Assembly (NCBI GenBank): GCA_023133395.1
Contig: JAGLWO010000545.1
Location: forward strand, 1 to 8,800
Reading direction: 5' to 3'
From: Candidatus Cloacimonadota bacterium
GTDB lineage: Bacteria; Cloacimonadota; Cloacimonadia; Cloacimonadales; TCS61
Length of the DNA stretch: 8,800 nucleotides
Shown here: in pieces, positions 1 to 6,127 of the stretch
Layout of the letters: every line of letters starts with the position of its first letter
Position numbering within the stretch: position 1 is the first letter of the stretch
Notes under the pieces: generated by a model
The model's input: the letters and a program-made list of their open reading frames with translations, nothing else
Databases searched by the model: none
What the model was told of the DNA's origin: nothing
Made by a program: the position numbers and the translations under genes

Positions 1-1
1 T

Positions 2-502
2 GCAGTTTGGGAAGACAATAAATGGAAATTTCAGAACTGCTATATTCGGAATTTTGAGAATGGTATTCTTATTGGAATGGAATATTATAAGAGCACTACA
101 ATCGAAGAAGTTGATGTGACTCCAATAGATTTCATTAAAAGTGCTAAAAAGCCAATGTCTATGAACTTCTTTGAGTTGAAAGAATACATCAACCGCCTAA
201 AAAAGGTAGGTGAAAAATATAGTAAAGAATTGGTTGAGTTAAATCTGAAAGTTTCATTCCCATTTTCAAATCTGATAATTTTGCTCTTCAGTGTTCCACT
301 TGTTTCAACTTCCTCCCGCAGTAGGGGACGTGGTTTAATTTTTGGTATTGGTCTGCTTGTTTGCTTCTTGTATTTATCGACCCTGAGAATCTGCCAGAGT
401 CTGGGTTATAATGAAGTTCTGTCACCTATTGTTGCTGCCTGGCTTCCAAACCTGGTTTTTGCTCTCATTGGGATTTATTTCGTTATTAAAGCGGAGGTTT
501 AG
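2..502 (+). CDS. lptG: LptF/LptG family LPS-export permease, C-terminal part (5' end outside window)
   Basis: This is the C-terminal 166 residues of a YjgP/YjgQ (LptF/LptG) permease. In that family the protein is the inner-membrane half of the LptB2FG ABC transporter, which extracts LPS and passes it to LptC. The reading frame is open from base 2 and has no start in the window, so the ATG at 77 is internal. The first ~60 residues are the end of the periplasmic beta-jellyroll (VWEDNKWKFQNCYIRNF is typical). A linker follows with the family-like pattern FELKEYINRLKKVG. Three hydrophobic segments come next, at about residues 83-101, 113-131 and 141-163, the last containing the characteristic AAWLPNLVFALIG. 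The gene ends with TAG one base before the next gene, so the two are probably co-transcribed. LptF and LptG share these features; LptG is my preference, not a certainty. Confidence 0.88.
   Translation, partial: AVWEDNKWKFQNCYIRNFENGILIGMEYYKSTTIEEVDVTPIDFIKSAKKPMSMNFFELKEYINRLKKVGEKYSKELVELNLKVSFPFSNLIILLFSVPLVSTSSRSRGRGLIFGIGLLVCFLYLSTLRICQSLGYNEVLSPIVAAWLPNLVFALIGIYFVIKAEV
493..497 (+). promoter_or_regulatory. Ribosome-binding site GGAGG that sets a TTG start
   Basis: A clean GGAGG lies inside the last codons of the upstream permease gene, six bases before a TTG at 504. It is the strongest Shine-Dalgarno sequence seen among the plus-strand genes. It supports TTG as the true start of the glycosyltransferase; the ATG at 411 would overlap the permease by 92 bases. 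Confidence 0.75.
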
Positions 503-503
503 T

Positions 504-1565
504 TTGATACTACTTATTCATAATGGTTACAATACATTTGTTAAAAAAGATTATGAAATGCTGAATAAAAATTTCAAAACTAAAATTTTTTTTTATAATC
601 CCAAAAGGAACTTAGTAAATAATTTAGTAAATCAAACAAAATTGTTCTTCTGGCTTTTTTTAAAAATCTGCAGAACAAAAATAATTTATATCTGGTTCGC
701 AGATTATCATGCTTTTCTGCCAGTTTTATTCGCAAAAATATTTAAGAAAAAATCTATAATTATTGTTGGTGGTTATGATGCAGTGTCTATACCAGAATTA
801 AAATTTGGAGTATTTTATAATAAAAATAAGAAAATAAGAATATTATTTACTAAGTTTTCATATAGAAATGCGGATTATATCTTACCTGTTGATAAAACCT
901 TAGTTCAAGGAATCAATTATTATGTATCAAAAAATGGATTACTAATAGGAGTAAAACAATTCGTTAAAAATCTGAAAGGAAAATTTAAGATTGTTCCTAC
1001 TGGATATAATCCTGATATATGGTACAGAAAGAAAGATATTCGAAGGGAAAAGATTGTTTTGTCTATTGGTGGTGTACCAGATATTAGAACTTTTAAAAGA
1101 AAGGGTTTTGATTTTTTAATAGAGATCGCCCTAAAAATGCCAGAAGTTAAATTTGCAATTATTGGATTGAGTTATAATATCCTTAAATATGCTCAAAAAT
1201 TAGCATCAAATAATGTAAGATTGGTAGGTTTTGCCCCAAATAATCAGTTGATTAATTTTTATTCTCAAGCTAAGGTTTTTTGCCAATTATCATTAAGTGA
1301 GGGTTTGCCAAACACATTATGTGAAGCTATGTTGTGTGAATGTATTCCAGTAGGTTCTGATGTAAATGGAATACCAACAGCAATTAATGATTGTGGTTTT
1401 ATTTTAAAAGAAAAGAATGTTGATAAAGCAGTTGAATTAATTAAGAAAGCTGTAAACTCTGATGAGAGTTTAGGAAAAAAAGCAAGACAGAGAATTATTA
1501 ATAATTATTCTTTTGAAAAAAGAGAAAAAGAAATTACGCTTTTAATAAAGAAATTAATGAATTGA
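504..1565 (+). CDS. Family 4-like (GT-B) glycosyltransferase, TTG start
   Basis: This is a 353-residue glycosyltransferase, probably cytoplasmic or membrane-associated, that adds a sugar from a nucleotide donor to a lipid-linked glycan. The N-terminus MILLIHNGYN is the first beta strand of a GT-B Rossmann fold. A second Rossmann-type motif, GGYDA, is at about residues 89-93. The C-terminal half holds the donor-binding domain with an E-x7-E motif, E266-GLPNTLC-E274, followed by CIPVGSDVNGIP. This is the Glycosyl transferases group 1 (PF00534) pattern. The TTG start is chosen because GGAGG lies six bases upstream and because translation from it begins exactly at the fold; the ATG at 411 would add 31 residues read out of frame through the permease gene. 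The gene begins one base after the permease stop, so it is likely in the same operon. The transferred sugar cannot be told from sequence. Confidence 0.85.
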   Translation: MILLIHNGYNTFVKKDYEMLNKNFKTKIFFYNPKRNLVNNLVNQTKLFFWLFLKICRTKIIYIWFADYHAFLPVLFAKIFKKKSIIIVGGYDAVSIPELKFGVFYNKNKKIRILFTKFSYRNADYILPVDKTLVQGINYYVSKNGLLIGVKQFVKNLKGKFKIVPTGYNPDIWYRKKDIRREKIVLSIGGVPDIRTFKRKGFDFLIEIALKMPEVKFAIIGLSYNILKYAQKLASNNVRLVGFAPNNQLINFYSQAKVFCQLSLSEGLPNTLCEAMLCECIPVGSDVNGIPTAINDCGFILKEKNVDKAVELIKKAVNSDESLGKKARQRIINNYSFEKREKEITLLIKKLMN

Positions 1566-1568
1566 GTA

Positions 1569-1625
1569 ATGTCCGAGAAGTTATTAAAAAAAGTAAAAAA
1601 GAGCAGTATTTGGGATTTTCAGTAA
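1569..1625 (+). pseudogene. Possible 5' remnant of a polysaccharide flippase gene
   Basis: This 18-codon reading frame starts three bases after the glycosyltransferase stop. Its translation begins MSEKLLKKVKK and ends KSSIWDFQ-stop. The charged start followed by KKSSIWDF resembles the first residues of Wzx-type flippases, which run from a short basic leader straight into the first membrane helix. The intact flippase in this window starts with MKELKKSFWDF, and both genes share the nine bases TGGGATTTT at that point. The likeness stops at base ~1619, where the frame hits TAA. I infer a flippase gene cut off after about 17 codons; the match is short, so chance or a small leader peptide remain possible. 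Confidence 0.4.
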
Positions 1626-1641
1626 AATAAATGGAGCATAG

Positions 1642-2442
1642 ATGGAAACAATAAAAGATAATGGGAAAAAATATTTCCAAGAAAAGATTAAAAAAAATTT
1701 TGAAAGAATCTTTCTTAATATAAAATTTATAGTCAGTTCATTAGAACCAAGAAAAATAAGCATGAAAAATATTGAGGAGATTAGAGATAAAAATAAAGGA
1801 GATACTATTTTTATAGCTGGGTCTGGTCCTTCGTTAGATACTTATCCTGATGTTTTTTTAAAAAGTAAGATATCAATGACACTTCATTTAGCTTTCTTAA
1901 AATTCCCAAATCCTACTTATGTTCATATTTCTGAAGCTGATAGAATTCAATGGTTAAAGAATAACAGACCTGATTTTTTTGAAATTCAAGGATTGTTTAA
2001 TAATCCTTTCTATCCTTTAGTATATCCTAATTCAATTTTGAAAAATGTGGGAAATATATCACCCTATTTTTTAAAATATAACCCAAAAAGATTAAAAATA
2101 AAAGATGTTGAGAAGCAAATTATTTCAGCATTAACAGGGAAAAATATTAGATATTCATCAAATGGAACTTGTTTGCATACAGGCATTTGGTGTGCTTTAA
2201 TCCTGGGATTTAAAGAAATTAATTTAATTGGTTGTGACTTTTCCGAAAGTGAGGGAAAAGATTATTGCTTACTTGGTGCTCTGGGTAATGAGAGGGTACA
2301 AACGAAAAAATTCCTTAAAGATGCTTATTATAGGATGCAAGTTTTTACAGAAGAGATAATTAAAGTGTGTAAAAAATATAATATTATAATCAATAGATTT
2401 TCTGATTATAAAAACTATCAAAATAGATTAATAAAGAATTAA
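1642..2442 (+). CDS. DUF115/GT42-like 'GSGPSL' protein, probable glycan-transfer enzyme
   Basis: This 266-residue protein has two landmarks. One is a nucleotide-binding-type loop, TIFIAGSGPSLD, at residues 55-66. The other is a C-terminal block, NGTCLHTGIWCALILGF, followed by KEINLIGCDFS, at about 174-201. The pair is typical of the DUF115 (PF01973, MAF/MptE-like) group and of GT42 sialyltransferases, where a similar AGNGPSL loop and a 'TSG...A..LGYKEIYLSGIDF' block form the CMP-sugar site. By analogy it may transfer a sugar, perhaps an acidic nonulosonic type, to the surface glycan; that is inference. GGAG at 1633-1636, five bases before the ATG, supports the start. It is the first intact gene after the small flippase-like remnant and is co-directional with the genes downstream. 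It has no signal peptide, consistent with a cytoplasmic role. Confidence 0.65.
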   Translation: METIKDNGKKYFQEKIKKNFERIFLNIKFIVSSLEPRKISMKNIEEIRDKNKGDTIFIAGSGPSLDTYPDVFLKSKISMTLHLAFLKFPNPTYVHISEADRIQWLKNNRPDFFEIQGLFNNPFYPLVYPNSILKNVGNISPYFLKYNPKRLKIKDVEKQIISALTGKNIRYSSNGTCLHTGIWCALILGFKEINLIGCDFSESEGKDYCLLGALGNERVQTKKFLKDAYYRMQVFTEEIIKVCKKYNIIINRFSDYKNYQNRLIKN

Positions 2443-2473
2443 TATAATAAATATTTTTGAATTTAAAAAAATA

Positions 2474-2956
2474 ATGTTAAAAATAATAAGAGACATCATT
2501 AAAAACGAAGGAATTCTGAGGATATTCAATAAATGCTTATTACAAATATTGGGACTTTTTTTAAAAAAGAATGAAACTATCTGGGTATTTGGAGAAGGGT
2601 ATTGTAAGCGTTTTTTAAATAATTCAAAACACTTTTTATTATTTGTATTTAAAAATTATAAAAATATTCATCCCATTTGGCTAACAAAGAAAAAAGAAAT
2701 AATAAATCAAATCAGAGAATTGGGACAAGAAGCATATAAAATTAATTCTTCGAAAGCATTATATTATAGTCTTATAGCCAAAGTATACATTCATTCTTAT
2801 GGGCATTTAAATTCTTTTTCCGAAAATAATATTACTAAATTAATAGTGAATGATTTCAAACATTCAGAAACAAATTATTTTGGACATTTAAATAAAAATT
2901 ATAATAAGTTTCTGCTGAAAATTAGACAAATTATTGATTGTTTATTCTATTTGTAA
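2474..2956 (+). CDS. Truncated CDP-glycerol glycerophosphotransferase-like protein (N-terminal half only)
   Basis: This 160-residue protein resembles the start of the TagB/TagF-type CDP-glycerol:glycerophosphotransferase family (Glyphos_transf, PF04464), which moves glycerol phosphate or similar groups onto glycans. Visible hallmarks are IWVFGEG at 36-42, NNSKHFLLFVFKNY at 49-62, HPIWLTKKKE at 66-75 and YYSLIAKVYIHSYG at 97-110. Family members are usually more than twice as long. Here the frame stops just after the region where the conserved His-Gly (LWHG-like) motif should be, and the nearest match is TKLIVNDFKHS at 121-131, without His-Gly. The missing half is not present in another frame, because an unrelated gene starts 12 bases later. 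No good ribosome-binding site precedes the ATG. It is probably inactive, a degraded remnant or deletion product. A diverged stand-alone domain is less likely. Confidence 0.6.
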   Translation: MLKIIRDIIKNEGILRIFNKCLLQILGLFLKKNETIWVFGEGYCKRFLNNSKHFLLFVFKNYKNIHPIWLTKKKEIINQIRELGQEAYKINSSKALYYSLIAKVYIHSYGHLNSFSENNITKLIVNDFKHSETNYFGHLNKNYNKFLLKIRQIIDCLFYL

Positions 2957-2967
2957 GGAATAGATAA

Positions 2968-4227
2968 ATGAAATCGGTATTAATAATCGCTTATTTCTTC
3001 CCACCTCTTAGTGGTGGAGGAGTGCAAAGAACTTTAAAATTCGTAAAATATTTACCTATATTTAATTACAAACCAATTGTCTTAACTCCGAGCCCCATAT
3101 TGCTTCGCTATTATGCTTATGATAAGGGTTTGCTCAAAGAAATACCTGAATCGGTTAAAATTTATAACTCATTTATTTTAGATCTTAATTGGTTTTTTAA
3201 AATTCTTTATGGTCTAAAATTAACGAAATTAGTGAATTTTATAAATGGGACTTTATTATTTCCTGATTATCAAATTCAATGGCTTCCTTTTGCAAAGATG
3301 AAAATAAAAAAAATTATGAAAAAAGAGAAAATTGATATTATTTACATTACTTCACCTCCTCACTCAACTCAAATTTTAGTAAAATGGATAAAGAACCTTT
3401 TTCAGGTTCCAGTTGTTATAGATTTTAGAGATCCCTTTACTTTTAATTATAAAAGGAAATCTTCTAATTTCTTTAATAAATGCTTTACTTTTGAAAAAAA
3501 GATCCTTGAAAGCACAGATTTTATAATTGCAAACACTCCATTAAATAAGAAAAATTATGTGGAAAAATTTCATATCCCTGAAAATAAAGTTGATTTAATT
3601 ACTAATGGTTTTGATCAAAGTGATTTTGAAAATATCAAAATTGAAAAAGTAGAAGATAGAAAAATTTTATTTTCGCATATTGGTCACTTTCATGGTGAGT
3701 ACAATGCTCATCCCTTTTTATATGCTTTATCAAAAATAAAACATAAAGTTAGAAATGTAGAATTCAGATTTATTGGTGGTCTTACATATCAAGATAAAAA
3801 ATTAGTAAAAAAATTAAAATTAGAAAATATTATAAAAATCGTTGATTATTGTTCGCATGAAAAAGCTGTGGAATACAATCAAAGAAGTAGCTATTTATTA
3901 CTTATTCAACCAAATAAAGAATTTAAAAATTACATTCCCGGAAAAACTTTTGAATACATAAATTCAAATAAAAAAATATTAGCGATTATTCCAAAAAATG
4001 GAAGTTGTGCTGAAATAATAAGAAATACGAAAACAGGTGAAATAATTTCGCCTGATAACATTGATGAAATCGTAGATTCCATTTTAGGCTATATTGAAAA
4101 TTATAAAAAAGAAGATTTTGAACCTAATTGGGCAGAGATAAAAAAATACGAAAGAAAAAACTTAACTAAAAAACTAAAAAATATTTTTGATGAAGTTATT
4201 GATCATCAAAAAAGTAGAAATAAATGA
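2968..4227 (+). CDS. Glycosyltransferase family 4-type protein
   Basis: This 419-residue GT-B glycosyltransferase probably extends a lipid-linked glycan from a nucleotide sugar at the cytoplasmic membrane face. It starts with VLIIAYFFPPLSGGGVQRT (residues 4-22), the acceptor-loop motif of the Glyco_trans_4_4 type. It continues with YITSPPHST (126-134) and IDFRDPF (151-157), both characteristic of this branch. The C-terminal donor domain shows the IIANTPLNKKNY and ITNGFDQSDF strands, then PGKTFEYINSNKKILAI (324-340), the position of the E-x7-E-like loop. Here only the P-G-K-x-x-E-Y version is seen, as in many relatives. AGGA at 2956-2959, overlapping the stop of the preceding truncated gene, is the ribosome-binding site. 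Its TGA overlaps the next ATG in an ATGA arrangement, suggesting translational coupling with the flippase. Donor and acceptor sugars are unknown. Confidence 0.87.
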   Translation: MKSVLIIAYFFPPLSGGGVQRTLKFVKYLPIFNYKPIVLTPSPILLRYYAYDKGLLKEIPESVKIYNSFILDLNWFFKILYGLKLTKLVNFINGTLLFPDYQIQWLPFAKMKIKKIMKKEKIDIIYITSPPHSTQILVKWIKNLFQVPVVIDFRDPFTFNYKRKSSNFFNKCFTFEKKILESTDFIIANTPLNKKNYVEKFHIPENKVDLITNGFDQSDFENIKIEKVEDRKILFSHIGHFHGEYNAHPFLYALSKIKHKVRNVEFRFIGGLTYQDKKLVKKLKLENIIKIVDYCSHEKAVEYNQRSSYLLLIQPNKEFKNYIPGKTFEYINSNKKILAIIPKNGSCAEIIRNTKTGEIISPDNIDEIVDSILGYIENYKKEDFEPNWAEIKKYERKNLTKKLKNIFDEVIDHQKSRNK

Positions 4228-5726
4228 AAGAATTAAAAAAATCATTCTGGGATTTTATTACTGCTAATGTTATGATAGTGTTAGCTGTACCTTTAATGAT
4301 AATTTCTGAGTCCATACAAGCAAGATATTTAGGTCCCGAAAATTACGGAAAAGTCGCGTTATTTCTTGGTGCAATTTTAATATTGTATTCATTTGGATTA
4401 AGCTGGCTTCGTCTTTCAATTATACGCTTTGGTAAGGAAGAGTTTATTAAAGAAAATCATTTAAGGAAAACAACAGCAGATTTTTTTATTATCAGTTTAT
4501 TTTCGTTTTTTGTTATTTCTATATTATTTTATTCATTTAAAAAACCAATTTTAGACTTCTTAGAAATCGAAAAAGTTTATTTATTTTGGGTTATTATCTT
4601 CGGTGCATTTATTTCATTGATAAAGCTATTCATTCTGGAAGTTTTAAAAGTAATTAGATTAATTAAATTATATACTTTTTTATTCAGACTTGCTTCAAAG
4701 CTCTTTATAGCCTTCGGAATGTTATTATTTGTATTATCTATTATTGGGATAAGTGTAATTTATGTTATTTATATTTATTTGATATCTGATATTTTGGTCA
4801 TCATAATTGCATTTTCTTTTGTAAAACCAAAATATATTCTTCCATTACGATTTGATGAAGTATTGATAAAAAAAATGATAATTTTCAGTTTGCCCCTTCT
4901 GTTTAATAGTTGGTCGAGTTATGTAATTACCTGGGTTGATACCTATGTAATAAAATATTATATGACTCTTGAAGATGTAGGAATATATCAAGCAGCATAT
5001 AAAATACTGAACACTTTTAAATCATTTTTCGGAATGGGATTAGTGGCGATTTCAACTCCAATAATAATGGTTTTTAAAACAAAAGGTGAAATAGATAAGA
5101 TAAAAAATTTCTATATAAAAAGACTTATCCCGCAAGTCAGTTTTTTTGCTATGATATTGGTTTCACTGATTATTATATTCAGTAACCAGATGTTTCATAT
5201 TATTTATGGAGATGAATTTAATTCTTCAATTATTGTTTTTAAGATTTTAGTGGCTTCTGTAAGTTTTACTATGATTGCATATGGGTTCACAGCAATTTAT
5301 ACAGCCTTTGATTTGACAAAGATGATATTCTATTTAGGTTTATCATCCGGAATATTTAATATTATAGCTGATATTTTCCTGGTAAAATATATTGGTATTG
5401 CAGGAGCAGCAATTGCTTCTTTTTTAGTTTTTTCCATAGTTCCAATAATCTGGTTATTTTATATTAATAAATACTTTGGTGTCACCAGGAAACTGGCACT
5501 TTTATTTCCCCTTATAACAGTTATTATTATGTTAATAAATATTACAAATATATATTTTATGATAAAATTATTTACTTCATTATTTTTAATTATTACAGTA
5601 TTTCTTATCTCCAGAAGATTTAATCTTTTTAATAAGAAAGATTCTGGAATGATCAATAATATTAGCTTACCAGATCCTATTAAAAACCTTTTTGTAAGGT
5701 TTATTAACTTTGCCAGCAGAAAGTAG
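4224..5726 (+). CDS. Wzx-type polysaccharide/O-antigen flippase
   Basis: This 500-residue membrane protein belongs to the oligosaccharide flippase group of the MVF/MATE-like superfamily (Polysacc_synt, PF01943/PF13440). Such proteins flip undecaprenyl-linked repeat units from the cytoplasmic to the periplasmic face. The short basic leader MKELKKSFWDF runs into the first helix. ARYLGPENYGKVALF at 33-47 is the classic first-loop signature, and IGIAGAAIAS at 390-399 is the matching signature in the second half. Hydrophobic segments occur throughout, roughly 12-14, ending in a basic tail. The length is normal for the family. The start codon overlaps the previous stop (ATGA), there is no clear ribosome-binding site of its own, and translation is probably coupled to the upstream glycosyltransferase. 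Very AT-rich coding. The genes around it fit synthesis of the lipid-linked glycan that it would export. Confidence 0.9.
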   Translation: MKELKKSFWDFITANVMIVLAVPLMIISESIQARYLGPENYGKVALFLGAILILYSFGLSWLRLSIIRFGKEEFIKENHLRKTTADFFIISLFSFFVISILFYSFKKPILDFLEIEKVYLFWVIIFGAFISLIKLFILEVLKVIRLIKLYTFLFRLASKLFIAFGMLLFVLSIIGISVIYVIYIYLISDILVIIIAFSFVKPKYILPLRFDEVLIKKMIIFSLPLLFNSWSSYVITWVDTYVIKYYMTLEDVGIYQAAYKILNTFKSFFGMGLVAISTPIIMVFKTKGEIDKIKNFYIKRLIPQVSFFAMILVSLIIIFSNQMFHIIYGDEFNSSIIVFKILVASVSFTMIAYGFTAIYTAFDLTKMIFYLGLSSGIFNIIADIFLVKYIGIAGAAIASFLVFSIVPIIWLFYINKYFGVTRKLALLFPLITVIIMLINITNIYFMIKLFTSLFLIITVFLISRRFNLFNKKDSGMINNISLPDPIKNLFVRFINFASRK

Positions 5727-5758
5727 ACCCCTTATGTTGTTAATTGATTCTGAAATGA

Positions 5759-6094
5759 TTTAATAACACATTTATTGTACAAAAAAGGGTAGCAGCTTTA
5801 ACCACGATTGTTTCTGCAGTATTTATAATGATACTTATGTATATCTTATCACAAAAATATTACCCAGTGAAATACGAAATCCATAAATTTTTAATAGTCC
5901 TGGTTGTCGGTATCGGACTTTTCTCAGTATCATTTGCAATTAATGAACTGAACTTTATTGTACGAATAGTCTTAAAATTATTTTTAATTGGGATATATCC
6001 CTTAGTATTGTATCTGTTTAGGTTTTACGAAACTATAGTACTTGTTAAGATGAAGAAGTTTCTTATCAAGTGGCAGAATAAACTTATTCCATAA
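5759..6094 (+). pseudogene. 3' remnant of a second polysaccharide flippase
   Basis: The frame is open from just after a TGA at 5756-5758 to a TAA at 6092-6094 and encodes about 111 residues. Part of it can be read from an ATG at 5828, but no ribosome-binding site precedes that codon. The translation contains RVAALTTIVSAVF, MYILSQKYYPVKYE and several hydrophobic stretches. This is the pattern of the C-terminal helices of flippases, where a G-A-A-L-x-T helix is followed by a 'SQKYYP' loop. It aligns by eye to the intact flippase from about residue 384 (FLVKYIGIAGAAIAS against FIVQKRVAALTTIVS) but is clearly a different gene, not a duplicate. The N-terminal ~380 residues are absent. Bases 5727-5758 before it hold no recognisable coding, and 6095-6127 holds only the hairpin. 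It is probably not translated into a useful protein. Confidence 0.65.
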
Positions 6095-6098
6095 TAAA

Positions 6099-6117
6099 AA
6101 GTCCCAAAATGGGGCTT
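6099..6117. terminator. Hairpin between convergent genes, probable shared terminator
   Basis: AAGTCCC and GGGGCTT can form a seven-pair stem around a five-base AAAAT loop, with one G-U pair on the plus strand. Read on the minus strand the hairpin is followed at once by TTTTT, the standard form of an intrinsic terminator. It sits just past the stop of the minus-strand gene and just past the end of the plus-strand block. On the plus strand a weaker T-rich stretch (CTTTTATTTT) follows about eight bases later. It likely stops transcription from both sides, best from the minus strand, although the minus-strand stem has an A-C mismatch where the plus strand has G-U. Confidence 0.6.
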
Positions 6118-6127
6118 CTTCAAACTT

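Noticed and set aside
411..503. ATG at 411 as start of the first glycosyltransferase
   Set aside because: It overlaps the permease gene by 92 bases and adds 31 residues read from the permease in another frame; GGAGG points to the TTG at 504.
2780..2967. Frameshift as the cause of the short glycerophosphotransferase
   Set aside because: No other frame in this stretch carries a His-Gly-type motif or the rest of the family, and the next gene begins 12 bases after the stop.
5459..5656. Minus-strand 65-residue open frame within the flippase gene
   Set aside because: It lies fully inside the intact flippase on the opposite strand, has no recognisable motif and reflects the AT-rich coding of the real gene.
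1600..5800. Insertion sequence, integrase or direct repeats as the agent of the cassette exchange
   Set aside because: I found no transposase or integrase coding and no clear direct or inverted repeats at the two flippase break points; homologous recombination is as likely.
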